From contig NC_081548.1 in the NCBI RefSeq assembly GCF_901000735.1, positions 10,232,711-10,296,710 on the forward strand: DNA of 64,000 bases, read 5' to 3'. Source of the DNA: Corylus avellana (Eukaryota > Streptophyta > Magnoliopsida > Fagales > Betulaceae). How positions within the stretch are numbered: the stretch's first letter is position 1; every line of letters begins with the position of its first letter. The position numbers and the translations under genes were made by a program. The notes beneath the pieces were generated by a model, which was not told the origin of the DNA, ran no database searches, and saw only the letters and a list, made by a program, of their open reading frames with translations. Positions 33,421 through 46,082 of this stretch are shown here, one piece after another.

Positions 33421-34539
33421 TAAGAACTATTAGGAATGGGCCAAATGAATGACTCAGCCCAAAGAATTCTTGGCTCGCCAGTCAAGGGTAAGGTCGCTTG
33501 AAAGGTTGAAATGGCGATTTGTATGGGTAATCTCGTAAAAACACCTCCTACAGTAATAAGCAAACTTTAAAACTACAGTAGGGAAGAGAACACTAATAGT
33601 AGATGAATTGAAGCCGTTGAAGTAGAGCACCACCGAGAAAGAAACCTGATAACGTAGGTGCACAGGACACCACATCTAAATCTGCAATTGAATCTGGAGG
33701 TATCCATATACAATAGAGGGGTACAAACTATGGAGATCTAGGCGTGCGGGTGCAAGGGAGCCAAAGATCTAAGTATCTCAAACCAGAAGATGTGAAATAT
33801 TTGCGGGCCGAAATGGCTCTGCTCAATATGTTTAAGGAAATATTTAATACTGTTAGGTGATTTACATCCAATGACAGAAAAGTCATTTCACCTATTAATC
33901 TATTCTTGATCCAAATCAACTCCTTCTAACGAGATAGGCCAAAAATATCACTGAGGCCTCGGCAAAAAAAAAAAAAAAAAAAAAAAAAATTCTATTTGCA
34001 ACTTTTAATTGTTAAGTTGTTGAAGTGGCACCTTCCATGAAAGTACCCAGTCTGTTTATAAAAGTTATTTAGCAAATTTTATAGTGTTTGTAAAATGAAA
34101 ATTTAAATGAGGTGCCAAATTATACGTGGCAGAACTCAATTGGAGGTGAGCGGCTCCCAATGCAGCATGGCATGTGTGGTGCGAAGGCCTCCTTAGGTTC
34201 TAAGCCGCCGCAGTTTTTTTACATGACACATTACATTCTACCGTCCACTATTTTTTTAGGAAAATGTTAGGTTTTTTTTTTTTTTGAGTGATACGTGGGT
34301 ATTATTTTTTAAAAATCTAGTGATAGAGCAGTAAGAGCCAAGTTTTTTATTTTTTTATTTTTAATTATTTAAAAAATAATATCCACCTAAAATCAGAGAA
34401 TATTAGGAGAATGAGAGCGTCTTTTATGTGGTCGTGGCACAAAATGGGGCTTTTGTGCCCACTACTCAGAGTGAGACACCTCATCAATTCAAGAAAAATG
34501 CATGATAGCAAAACATAGGATTAATCCTTTCACGCACTT

Positions 34540-34810
34540 ATTGAGCCACCGCCAGCCTTTGTTTGCCCTGTCGCCGGATCTTTTTCCCTCTCTCTCTCTC
34601 TCTCCGCCGAGGGTGGCTTGCGCGGCCACCCTTAGGCCATTTGGGGTGGCACAGGCCACCATAGATGGACTGGGGTGGCCGCGCAAATCACCCCAAGGCC
34701 ATCTGGGGTGGCACGCAGCAACCCCTTAGCCCGGAAGGTCATTGGGGGTGGCTCGCAGGCCACCTCCATTGGCTGGGGATGGCAGCGAACCGCCCCCACC
34801 TCCCTCTGTC
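34540..34810. repeat. GC-rich GGGTGGC/GCCACCC repeat cluster (second copy)
   Basis: Inverted counterpart of 20495-20760, with small differences including inside the repeat words. Open frames over it are composition artefacts. Confidence 0.7.
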
Positions 34811-35064
34811 ACCCTCTACATTTATTTATTTTTTTAAAATTTAATAAAACCTGATATATTTAGGTGTGGTTGTGTGTTTTTTCTTAGAGTGTTCCAGCTG
34901 ATACGGCAACTACTGAATGGTGAGCAGAAAACAAGGGAAAACAGGGGTTTTGTGTATTGGCCACATTGAAGTTATTCTCCTAGGAGAATACTAACATTCC
35001 CTATTTTTATAATGACTTTCAACTTCATTTTCCTCATATCTCTACAGTGTCATTAATTAATAAT

Positions 35065-35192
35065 GAGAAATCCTACACTTTCTTTAACGCGACACTAAAA
35101 TTTATCATTAAATTAAAAATTTAACAATTTTTAATGTCACGTCAAATTGTATTCATTTAAGTGTGAGTGTGAGTGTGTATGTAGCATTTCTC
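35065..35192. mobile_element. 128 bp MITE-like element (second copy)
   Basis: Same element as 20131-20258 in inverted orientation, ends GAGAAATCCTACA and TGTAGCATTTCTC. Confidence 0.55.
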
Positions 35193-36163
35193 TTAATTGG
35201 AAATGGAACTGTGTAGCAAAATGCGGTGTATCCTATGAATGATAAATCAGTCTCCCAAATCACCCAGGATGTTGCTTAGTTGAACAAATGATCCAAACAT
35301 TATATGATATACAACCAGCAATCATTCGACAGTAGAACTGCAACTACAAATGAAACTTTTAGGGAGAGTACAAAGTGCAATAGAGATTTCTATTTATTTA
35401 TTTTTTATTTTTAACTTTTTATTTTTTGCTCACAGTGAAGAGAGAAAAAGATGAAGACAATGAGATTTTGAAGGACTAAAGAAATATATGGATGTTGGAG
35501 TTTGTTTGCTGTACAGAAGTTGATCGCGAGGGATATATATGTTAAATTTAAGGGACCATATTTGTTGTACCATTAATGACATGGAGTTGATTGTATCAAC
35601 CAACCACATTGTAATTTAGTGGTCGTTATCACTTCACATCACAATTTTTTTTAAAAAAAATAGTAGATTTTTAAATTGGGCTATTTTGCTTTTTTATGCA
35701 TAAAAATATTTGAAAAATACTACCTATTAAAATTGTGGTATGCTCTCGTTGAAAATTGAGTATATTTTCCTCACATCCTTACTCTCTATATTGTAAAAAA
35801 GGTTTAAGCAAAAAATTGTCTTTTTATTTTAACATGCTGCATTTTCAATAGGTAGCATTCTAAGTATTTCGACACCTAAAAAGAATTTTAAAGAAATTGT
35901 AGGGAATCTTAATCCCAAACTATCAATCCATTGTTAATGTCCCCCATACTATTAATTGTGTCAATATTCCCCCTAAATTACCAACAAATGTCAATGTCCC
36001 GCTTAAGACCAGCCAAAACACAAAAATGCCCTATAAAAATTTCAAATTGACAAAATAAACTTTTATTATTTTTTTTAAAAAATATATATTTTTAAAATAA
36101 CCAAAAATTAAAAAACTATCCTTATAAATTGTTTTTTTTTTTTCCCTTTCTTATAATTTTTTT

Positions 36164-36793
36164 GAGTAGTGATAGAAGTTACGCTGGCATGCGTAAATAG
36201 TAACGCACGCCAGTGATGTGGCACATGCCACGTCTTCCCAATTTTTTTTTTTTTAAAAAAAAAAAATTGAAAAAACTTGCGTTCAAAACTCAAAACCCAT
36301 CCCCATTTTCATTTCCCTCCAGTTTCTTCAACACCAAAACCTATCCCCGATACCCAATTTCCTCCCAAACCCATTTTCTCCCCCACCGGCGTCGTGATCT
36401 CCTCTCTCAACCGTGTGTCTCCCCACCTTCACCGCCCCCGACAAATCCGTCCATCTTTCTTCCAAGGCCCTCATTTTCCCTCTCAAAATTCTTCCCCCAA
36501 AATTCCCCTACTCGAGAACCTGCTCCACAACCGCCTGAAGTTCGCTGCTCGTTGCTGCCCAAGACCCATCTTGACGCAGCCACTCGTTGCCACCCACGCC
36601 GCCGTTCATTGAAGCCAACTCTTGGAGGCAAAAAGAACCCTCATCTAACGCCGAAAGTGGAGAGGAAGCGTTTCTCTTTGTACTCTGCCCTCTTCTCTCT
36701 GGAATCCCTCTCTCTTTTCTTCCTCCTCTCAAAGGTTTCAGCTCTCTCTTTCTCTCTTGCTTAGGGTGTATGCACAGAAAAGCAAAGCTTTAA

Positions 36794-36827
<34 letters not shown>

Positions 36828-37581
36828 GACACACAAATCCACAAGTCGAAAGACAAAGAAATAGGTTTTATTTCTTTATTTTCATGTATTTTTCTGGGTG
36901 AATAGCCGAATGGGAATGCGATTTGGAGTTGATTTTTGTTGTTCTTTGTGGATTTTGGGTGTGAGTGGCCGACTATGTGCTTGGTTTGAGAAGTTTTGTT
37001 GTGATCTTTTGGAGGAGCCCAATGGGTTTTTGTTTGATAAAGTTTGAGTAGCTTTTGTTGTTTAATTTTGGTTATAGAGGGCCAAATGGAGTGAATATGT
37101 TTTTGAAAATTCTTTTGGTTGATTTTGTTTGGGATGCTCTAGGTAAGCACCGAATGGGAGGGAGGAACAATTTGGATTCTTTCTCTAACATTGGCCGAAT
37201 GGATGTTGGTTGTTGCAATTCTTGAGTACTACTAGTGAAATGTGGTATATAAAGGTGAGCCCTTGGACTGACAATTAATTGCATTTCTCCAGATTTTTAG
37301 TGTGGTATTAATGCCTTCTATTTTGCAGTGTAGTCCCTTTTTTTTTTGGCATCGTCAATGCTGTTTTTTCCATTTCAGGGTTTATGTTCATATTTAGATA
37401 ATCATGTGTTGCAACCAGCTTTTCCATTACATCACTATCACTTTTTTTTTCCCCTTCTTTATGGGATTTCTTTGTATATTTCCTGTATACTTGGGGTTTT
37501 CCTTGTATTAATAAAACTTTCGTATTACTTATCAAAAAACATATTAAAAGCCCGGTTTGTTGTCTTCAGATTACATGATTT
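36164..37581 (+). repeat. Left terminal inverted repeat of the Mutator-like element
   Basis: The outer 70 bases contain a dyad, GGCATGCGTAAA...GTAACGCACGCC, then an A/T run, a pyrimidine-rich coding-like region and a CT microsatellite (36797-36826). The layout resembles a plant promoter and 5' leader followed by an intron-like T-rich stretch. Frames such as 36277-36612 are open but show no known domain. Confidence 0.75.
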
Positions 37582-40500
37582 CGTATTACTCTACAGTAAA
37601 ATTGTTTCTCGACTCTCATTTCTTCTCATCCTTTGGCTCGTCTCATTTCTTCTCCTGAGGACCAAAATGTTGCCCCAAGAATTGAATGATAGGTCATGTC
37701 TACAATTTGGTTTAGCATATTTTGTCTATTTGATGTGTTGTTCATGGGTCCTTGGCATATACATACATTCATAGTAAAAATGATCATAATTTATGTCAAA
37801 TTTATATGATTTTTGTCGTGGGTCCTTTACAAATTCATGCAATTTCTGTCATTTACTGCACTTGACACTTGTGATTAATTTGTATTTCAAATGGCTCTCA
37901 TTTCTATCTTTAAACCACACTTGTGATTTATCATTTCTATCATGTTGTAAAATTTTCTTGTGTCCAGGCATTTGTGGAATTCTCTACTTGCAACATATTC
38001 TTTCTTTTCATCCATTACTGTCTGGATGGAGGATTTAGAATTAATTTTAACAGAGTTTTCAAATAAAATTACACTGTAGAAATCAAACATGTAAGGAGCT
38101 CAAACAGTATGATGTCCACAAAGATATAGAAGTTCAAAGAATGCAACAACGTGGATGGAAGAGAGTTTGTAAGCGGTGATCTTTACCTTGCTCTTTTGTT
38201 GTAATAAATTAGTCTTGGGTTACTTACCAAAGAGAGAAAGAGTAAATGGTTTTGTAAAGGGTGAATATAGAAGTTCAAAGCAATGTGGAATCAATTCAAG
38301 GAAATTAGTTATTAGCTAAGTCGTTGAGGAAGATTCAAGTTCTCACTAATTTAGTCTTTTTCAATTTCTTATTCTATTATATTTTGTAAGGTGGGAGGTC
38401 ATATGAAAAAAGTGTATGTTCATTTAGTACCCGGAGAATATTTTGTATATTTAATCACAATGTTCTAACAATGTATATTTTGTTAGAACTTATACTCTAC
38501 TAGTCTGAATATGCAGAATTGGTTGGAGTTGCTCCTGAGAAAATGGTGCTTATTGTACTGTATAGGGAGGCACATAGGGTTGACTCTTATTGTATATACT
38601 TATTCCAAGATGAATGCATTTTATGTAGTTATGAATTTAGGCCTACAAATGAGCCGAGCCGAGTTTTGGCAAACTCGGACCGGCTCGTATTAAAGGATAT
38701 GTAAACGAGCCGAATTTGAGCTCGAGCTGAAAACCCCTTGTTCGAACTCGGCTCGCTGGGTATATATGGTAGCTCGGGCTCGAGCTTGCTAGAAACACAC
38801 TTTCGAGTTGAGCCAGGTACTCAAGTGGCTCGAGCTCGAGGTAGGGCATTTTCGGCTCGGCCAAAAAAAAAAAAAAAAAGGAAAAGAAAAGAAAAAGAGA
38901 GCTTGAGGATAAGAAAGTGTAAAAAAATAAAAATAACATATTTAGAAAAATTTGAGAAAATGGTTGAAGGAGATGAAAAATTGGTAGGGAATGGTGATCT
39001 CCATGCCCCCACAAAATGTGAGAAATGTTTAAATTTTGCAACAAAAAGTGAGTGCTAAATGGTCAACCTGTTTGTCTATGTTTTGTTAAAAATGATTTTG
39101 GTAATCAATTTTTGCAAATAGAGAAACACGTTATGTGGCTTACCAATCTCTGACCCAAAGCTTTCCTAGCTGATATTACCTAATATCTGAGTAGTCATTG
39201 TAATTGCCACACGACTAGCCATCCGAACGACAGTCCAAACAAAAATCCAAATTCTTATTAACTAGAAATTTGCTACCTTTCTTTCTTCGGTTCATGTTTC
39301 GAAGATTAACAATGAAAAGGATGGCCATTCAAAATGAAACTATCTTCACTGCTTATGGACTTCAACGAGAATAATATTGAACTAAAATCTTGGGCACATA
39401 TGTGAGCAAAGTGCTTCCACAAGTAATATGACTTAAATAATTTGTCCAAAGAATATGACTTCAATAATTTGTCTGCTTCTCTGGACATTAATCACAATTA
39501 CAAAAGTTGCTACCAATTGTTCAAACTTACCAAAACCATATACCATTCCAATTGTTCCAACTTACAAAAACATTCCAACTATTTAAACTTGCAAAAATTA
39601 TACATCATTTCAACTTGTTCGACACTTACAAAAACTATACACCACAATCAGCCAACTATAAACTCAAAATCTTTTAACATTTACTAAAAGCATTAGCTAA
39701 AAATAAGAGAGCCTCCGTACAAACAAACCAACAGGCTCAATCACTTGGTCAAAGAGGCTGAAACGCATATTCTGCAACAAAAGAAATTCGTAAGTTAGCA
39801 AAATAAACAAACTTGTTTTTTTTTTTTTTGAAAAAAAAAAAGGAAAAAAAAGAAGAAGGTAGATTACAAGGGTGTCCTACACTGGCTCAAGGTTTGGACT
39901 TCTAGCAGGTTCTTTCTTCTTTTTTATTTTTTTTAAAAAAAAACTATCAACAAGGTAAGTGGGGCGTGTCTAAAAAAAACAGTGGAGTGGGGGTGAGGCA
40001 ACACACCACCATGCGTCTTTTTTTTTTTCCCCAAATTACCTAAATACCACTTAACTATTATGGATATTACACACGCTATCTAGACTTTCACATGAAAGCA
40101 TTTGTTTTATAATTTCACTCATCTTTAGCAACTCATCCATCTCACAATCATTGTTCTATATGCATGTTCATTGCAGTGACATATTACTCAATAATTGCTC
40201 AGTAGTTGAATGAGATCACTACAATATAAATAGAACATTTGACTAAATCAGTGAATAAAAGGAAACATGGCTCTAAATTCTTGTATAAGATCTAATGCAA
40301 TGAAACAAAACTAAAGAAAAATAATAGAGAGGCAAACAAAACTAAAGATCGCATTTTATGGGACAAGTGAACAAGTAGGAAAAGGGAGGAACTTCAATGT
40401 TGACACTACTAACATGAATTAAACAAGAAGCGGTGAAATGTGAGCATGTCAATCTATCCAAAACTAATAATAGTAAGATCACAAAAAAGGTAAAACAACT

Positions 40501-41294
40501 GATTAAAATATGGTGTTAAGAATGCTAATCAAATCTTAACCAACCTTTATTGCCAAATAAAAACAAATTTGTATGTGAATCCACAACATTGATTCTCACC
40601 AAACTAGAAACGAAAAGCATATTAAGTGACAGCTGATGAAATGGAGATAAATCCATGGTCTCTTTTGAAAATATAAATTATTGTCATACCATTTAAGAAC
40701 AAGGTAATTTGAGAAATAAGCAAAACAACACTTAAAACCTAATTGCCAACATACAGATAGTCACCTCAGGGTACATCTAAGTTTTTAAGACATGAATACT
40801 TCATAAATTAGCACAAACTATGAACTATATTTCTCATACCAATCAAGTATCTACCTTCACATTAAAAATAATCCAAAGGAAAATAAATAGATGGATGAAA
40901 TACAGAAGCATGTGGTTGTTGTATCTTTACCAGATAATTTTTCATGTAGACCCTCACCTTTATTTCTCATAAGCTAATATTTTGCAACCTAACAAATGCT
41001 ATAGTGCAACAAGCTAACATTGTATTTTTCATCTTGTAGTCTAGCAAGAATGATAACGATGCAGGTAGATAAAAGTTTAATAAGATTAGAGAAGACCCAA
41101 CATTTTTTATGTTAGTTCATTCTCTTTTGAACACAACATATGCACTTTTTACAATATACTGCAAGTGGAAAAACTTATTTCATCTAAACAAAAGGCCCAG
41201 ATAACTTCAATCCTATAGTCTTTTTTATTTATTTTTTCCTTAGCAACTTCAGTCCTACAGTCATTGTAAGGTCGCATGCTCTCTTTAAAACGAC
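37582..41294. other. Interior of the Mutator-like element, no transposase seen
   Basis: Short open frames only. Near 38510 a possible splice acceptor (AATATGCAG) precedes an open stretch of about 40 codons, which may be an exon fragment of a captured gene but is unidentified. A GAGC-rich retroposon-like repeat lies at 38651-38879. The rest is AT-rich. Confidence 0.5.
38651..38879 (+). repeat. GAGC/GCTC-rich repeat ending in poly(A)
   Basis: Many copies of GAGCCGAG, GAGCTCGAG and their complements occur within 210 bases, followed by an A run (38863-38879). The tail suggests a retroposon. Similar GAGCTCGAGC-rich repeats are, from memory, common in plant genomes. It is not coding. Confidence 0.5.
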
Positions 41295-42049
41295 AAATCA
41301 TGTAATCTGAATACAACAAACCAGGCGTTTAGCAATTCTAGGCAATATGTTTTCTAATAGGTAATACGAAAGTTTTATTAATACAAGGAAAACCCCAAGT
41401 ATACAGGAAATATAGAAAGAACTCCCTTAAAGAAGGGGAAAAAAAAAGGTGATAGTCATGTAATGGAAAAGCTGGTTGCAACACATGATTATCTAAATAT
41501 GAACATAAACCCTGAAATGGAAAAAATAGCATTGACGATGCCACAAAAAAGGGACTACACTGCAAAATAGAAGGCATTAATACCACACTAAAAATCTGAA
41601 GAAATGTAATTAATTGTCAGTCCAAGGGCTCACCTTTATATACCACATTTCACTAGTAGTACTCAAGAATTGCAACAACCAACACCCATTCGGCCAATGT
41701 TAGAGAAAGAATCCAAATTCTTCCTCCCTCCCATTCGGTGCTTACCTAGAGCATCCCAAACAAAATCAACCAAAAGAATTTTCAAAAACATATTCACTCC
41801 ATTTGGCCTCTATAACCAAAATTAAACAACAAAAGCTACTCAAACTTCATCAAATAAAAACCCATTGGGCTCCTCCAAAAGATCACAACAAAACTTCTTA
41901 AACCAAATACACAGTCGGCCACTCACACCCAAAATCCACAAAACTCCAAATCTCATTCCCATTCGCCTTTTCACCCGGAAAAATAAATGAAAATAAAGAA
42001 ATAAAACCTATTTCTTTGTCTTTCCATTTGTGGATTTGTGTGTCTGAGT

Positions 42050-42082
<33 letters not shown>

Positions 42083-42682
42083 TTATAGCTTTGCTTTTCT
42101 GTGCATAAACCGTAAGCAAGAGAGAAAGAGAGAGCTGAAACCTTTCAGAGGAGGAAGCAAAGAGAGAGGGATTCCAGAGAGAAGAGGGCAGAGTACAAAG
42201 AGAAACGCTTCCTCTCCACTTTTGGCGTCAGATGAGGATTCTTTTTGCCTCAAAGAGTTGGCTTCAATGAACGGCGGCGTGGGCGGCAACGAGCGGCTGT
42301 GTCGAGATGGGTTTAGGGCAGCAACGAGCAATGAACTTCCGGCGGTTGTGGAGCATGTTCTTGGGTAGGGAGAATTTTGGGGGAAGAATTTTGAGGGGGA
42401 AAATGAGGGCCTTGGAAGAGAGATGGACGCACGGTGGAGAGAGGAGATCACGACGCCAGTGGGGGAGAAAATGGGTTTGGGAAGAAATTGGGTATCGGGG
42501 CTGGGTTTTGATGCGGAAGAAACTGGAGGGAAATGAAAATGGGATGGGTTTTGAGTTTTGAACGCAGGTTTTTTCAATTTTTTTTTTTTAAAAAAAAAAA
42601 AAAATTGGGAAGACGTGGTATGTGCCACATCACTGGCGTGCGTTACTCTTTACGCACGCCAGCGTAACTTCTATCACTACTC
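41295..42682 (-). repeat. Right terminal inverted repeat of the Mutator-like element
   Basis: Inverted copy of 36164-37581 with a few percent divergence and some indels. A GA microsatellite lies at about 42052-42081. Its terminal dyad (CTGGCGTGCG...CGCACGCCAG) is perfect, whereas the left arm and the 19160 copy have one mismatch. Confidence 0.75.
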
Positions 42683-42691
42683 AATTTTTTT

Positions 42692-44059
42692 ACTTGTTTC
42701 TATTTTTTTTTAAATTAAAAATTAAATTAATTTTTTAAAATATCCTTATAAATCGGATTTTTTTTTTTCGTTTTTAATTTTTTTTTTCTATATTTTATTA
42801 TAAAAATAAAAAATATCCTTAAAAATTGGTTTTTATTTTTTACGTTTTAGTTTTTTTTTTTAATTATTATTTTTTTTGTTTAGGACAATAATTTAAAGTG
42901 TTTATTTAATTTGGAGACGGTCTAAGTTGATTGATCCTGTTACAATGTTAGCGACCAGGGTTACTATATATACCTGTTAAATCACTACTTTTTCCAAAAT
43001 ATTAAGCTGATATAAAAAAAATAAATTTAATTATTAAATCAATACTTTAAAACTCTCCCTCGTGTGTGGGTTCAAACTCAATTTTTATAGGTGGAATATT
43101 TAATTTAAACGGAAGTTAATTGACGAAGTCAGGGTTCGAATACAAAATATTTGGCTCTGATAACATTAAATTATTGCTTGTCTCAAAAGCTTAAGCTGCT
43201 AGGAAAGAAAAATTATAATCACACTCTTCCTCACACGTACACTCAACCTCAATTTTTAATAGATTTGACTCTAATACCATGTTAAATAAGAAAGTAGAGG
43301 TTAATTAAAAAATAGAAGCAAAATTGTCATTTCTCTTTTTTTGGACAAACTTGCCCTCCTTTTTAAGGAATCGGCTCCTCTCCTAAAAATGATTCGATTT
43401 TGTTATTACTTATCTAAAAAATTTAAACTAATAAAAAAATATAAATTTAATTATTTAATCAATAGTTCAAAAATATCAAAGTTGTAACACTCAGAGCATA
43501 TCCAACAAATGCTCTAAATGACCATTTATACTTAAATATAAGTATTATGAGTTATTATTCTCATCCGGCAGGCATTTCAAAATATAAATCTTGCTAAAAT
43601 TTGTTCAAATAAACTTTCATATTTGAAAGTTTATTGTAGCACCTTGGAAGCTTTTTTTTTTTTTTTTCCTCATTTCTCTCTCACTCAAAGTAAGGATAAA
43701 AAACAACATTTAAAAAAAGTAGTGAGTTAAATAAATATTTTTGTTAAAGATTGTAGTAAAATATTAGAAACTAAAATTCAAAGACTTATATTTTAAATAG
43801 GTAAAATAACTATCATTACTGGACTTGTTGATACGTGAGTCTTATTAGAGAGGAGAAACAGAAGATTCAACATTGGAGAAAGAAAATGGCGTAATAAAGC
43901 CTAAGGATGTATTTATTAACGACTAAAATATACGTCGTCCTACCCAAATATATATAGAATATTATTTAATTAAACATGTAGTGTAGCAAAATGCAGCGGG
44001 ATTTATATGGAAAGTACATATATAATATAATATCGTTAATTTCAAACGCAAGAGACGAT
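42692..44059. other. Intergenic DNA downstream of the BURP gene, repeat relics
   Basis: T-rich. Two degenerate primer-site-like strings (GGCTCTGATAACAT at 43153 and GACTCTAATACCATG at 43267) suggest old, leftward-reading LTR element relics, and the stretch around 43490-43650 looks like a MITE. No gene is visible. Confidence 0.4.
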
Positions 44060-45991
44060 CTAGTTCTGCGTCCACACAATATGATCCTCAGGAAGGAAAT
44101 GGCACACCGGAACACTCCCCGGCTTCACCTTCAGCACTTGGAAAGCCAAATGATTCGGGTTCCACGCTGACGTGTCGGTATGGCAGATCGCCACCGCTTT
44201 AGCTTTGCTCCCGTCGGCGCCCTCCAGCGGCACAACATAAGCCCTCGTCGTCTCCGTCGAGTGGCAGTAAAACACCGCATATGCGTAGCTTTGCTTGTGG
44301 CACACGACAGCTTTCTTTCCTCCCATCTTCTTCAACCCTGGAGCTATGGTGTATTTCTGCAACTGGGTCTCTTTTCCCACCTCTGTGGAGATTGCGTTCA
44401 CGTCTTTTCCGAGCTTTGAAGTGCTGAAATCCACCATTGATTCTAACGATGTTGCGCAGTACTTTTCCTCCCCTCTAATGCCCGGTTCTTCGCATTCTTT
44501 GATTGTTTTCTCCATTAGCCCAGCTTCCGTTGAACCGGGTTTCACAGAAAACCGGTTTAGAATTTCTGGCATCTTGTTGGATGAGAAGGGTATTGATTCT
44601 GAAACACGTCGGGGCAAAAACGCCGCCGTCTCTGAGCTTTTGGTGAAGTACAGGTTCATTTCTGCGCCGGGATGCATGCTCTTTTCCAGGAAGAAAAGAG
44701 CTACGTTGGGGTTATCATGGAGTTGATCCTCCGTGGCAGCATAATTATAAATGAAGGGCGAACCAGCTGGATTTACCTGTTAGAATTTAAAAATTAAATG
44801 TTTAAATTTATATTTTTTAAATAAGTAATTATTTAATATGCTATTAAAATAGAAATTCTTTCTCGGCTATGTATTTAGTATTTGAATAATATTTTTTAAG
44901 AGAAACTTTACAAAGACTTCTCAACTATATATTACGCATTTTGAGAAGATTTTAATATTTCAAAAATTATCAATTTCACTTATGAACTTTCAATTTAATG
45001 CAATAATAATATATCTCATCCGTCAATTTTTATCCTCTTAACTTTAACGAAATCTGACAAAAATATCAAAATATCGATGATTTTCGTTATTTTTTTTTTT
45101 AAAAAATAAAATAAAAATAATTGGGTCCAAAGAGTAAATTTAGAACTTTTTAAAAAAATTTGAAGGTATAAAAATCATTTAATCATGTTTAACCATTAAT
45201 AAAATTAAGAGTTTTTAAAATTTAAAAAGGTTTACTAACAGTTCAGGATCTAGGTGAAGTTTTTTTTTTTTTTATTAGACAGCAATTAAATGAAATGGCT
45301 AAATTTATTTATTATTATAAAATAAAATTTTGAAGATAAACGATGATTTAATCGTACCTTGACAATCACAGGCTTCTTTCCCTTGTGGCCTGTGTGCACA
45401 GATACTCCTCCTTTGCCAACACCGACACTGGTGCCCCCGGGCTTTCCTTTTCCAGTATCAACTCCGACGCCACCCTTCCCTACATTAACGGAAGTGCCTC
45501 CGGGCTTTCCATTTCCGGTATGAACATCGACGCCGCCACCCTTCCCTCCAACATTAACGGAAGTGCCGCCAGGCTTCCCTTTTCCGGCGTCAACATGAAC
45601 ACCGCCCTTCCCCACATCAACGGAAGTGCTCTTCCCGTCTATCAGATCTGCAACGTTAACAACATGAAAATCAGAAGCCAAAACAAAATGCTCATTCAAC
45701 TTCCATAATATCATTTCATCGAAAAAAGATTTACAGGGTCCTCTCAGATTCCATAAACGAACCTTCGTGTAGAAGATCACTAACAGATTTAGGCATCGGA
45801 GTGTTTGGCAGAACAGATTTCCAGTATTCTTCAGGAGCCAGAGCAGCATGGCTCGTCACCAGTGCAAGCTGCAAAATATACAAATTCTCGTTAGAAAATA
45901 AGCATGGAAATCAATCAAAAAGAAGGAAAGAAAGAAAGATTGCAAAGCTTACAGCAAGAAAAGCGAAAATACGCAGGAGATGGATCTCCAT
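44060..45991 (-). CDS. RD22-like BURP-domain protein, four exons
   Basis: The coding sequence joins exons 45953-45991, 45763-45868, 45358-45647 and 44060-44776, all with GT-AG introns whose phases agree, giving about 383 residues (RD22-family size). Exon 1 and the start of exon 2 encode a hydrophobic signal peptide beginning MEIHLLRIFAFLA, then PEEYWKSVLPNTPMPKSV, the conserved segment after cleavage in this family. Exon 3 encodes about four tandem repeats around TSVxVGKGG. Exon 4 is the BURP domain, with CH-X10-CH-X25-CH-X25-CH-X8-W at its end. The protein should be secreted to the cell wall; RD22 proteins are linked to drought and abscisic-acid responses. A TATA box lies 84 bp upstream. There is no stop, frameshift or missing Cys-His pair. 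Donor and acceptor sites are inferred from sequence only. Confidence 0.93.
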
Positions 45992-46074
45992 AATTAAGCT
46001 GTGGATTAAAACAGAGGATTAGAACAGAAATGCAGAGATAATTTGTGTACAAAAGAGAGAAGGCTTGTTGGGAA

Positions 46075-46082
46075 TTTATAAA
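46075..46082 (-). promoter_or_regulatory. TATA box of the BURP gene
   Basis: TTTATAAA lies 84-91 bases upstream of the ATG at 45991, giving a leader of roughly 50-60 bases. ACGTG cores further upstream (46249-46253 and 46413-46417) could be abscisic-acid response elements, which would suit this family; that is inference. Confidence 0.55.

Larger units (their letters stand above)
33421..36163. other. Flank of the Mutator-like element, duplicated inverted at 19161-21997
   Basis: No gene seen. It holds the GGGTGGC cluster (34540-34810), the small inverted-repeat element (35065-35192) and the empty SINE site near 33998-34010. An A run (33964-33989) lies beside that site. Confidence 0.65.
36164..42682. 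mobile_element. 6.5 kb Mutator-like element with ~1.4 kb terminal inverted repeats
   Basis: The left arm (36164-37581) and right arm (41295-42682) are inverted copies, starting GAGTAGTGATAGAAGTTACG at each outer end. The element is flanked by AATTTTTTT at 36155-36163 and 42683-42691, a perfect 9 bp duplication although T-rich. Length of the duplication and long arms indicate the Mutator superfamily. The 3.7 kb interior has no MuDR-type transposase frame, so it is non-autonomous. The arms contain exon-like GC-rich sequence and a CT microsatellite; the interior carries a GAGC-rich repeat. Transduplicated host sequence (a Pack-MULE) is possible but I cannot name a donor gene. Confidence 0.8.

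Noticed and set aside
43153..43281. GGCTCTGATAACAT and GACTCTAATACCATG as primer sites of intact elements
   Set aside because: Resemble reverse-strand tRNA-Met primer sites but have no adjacent LTR pair; noted only as old relics.
45385..45708. 107-codon plus-strand frame over BURP exon 3
   Set aside because: Shadow of the repeat-bearing third exon of the minus-strand BURP gene, whose family motifs are clear.
45763..45868. Suspected one-base frameshift in BURP exon 2
   Set aside because: An initial reading suggested an extra base, but rechecking the bases around 45840 gave 106 nt and an unbroken frame agreeing with the family sequence.
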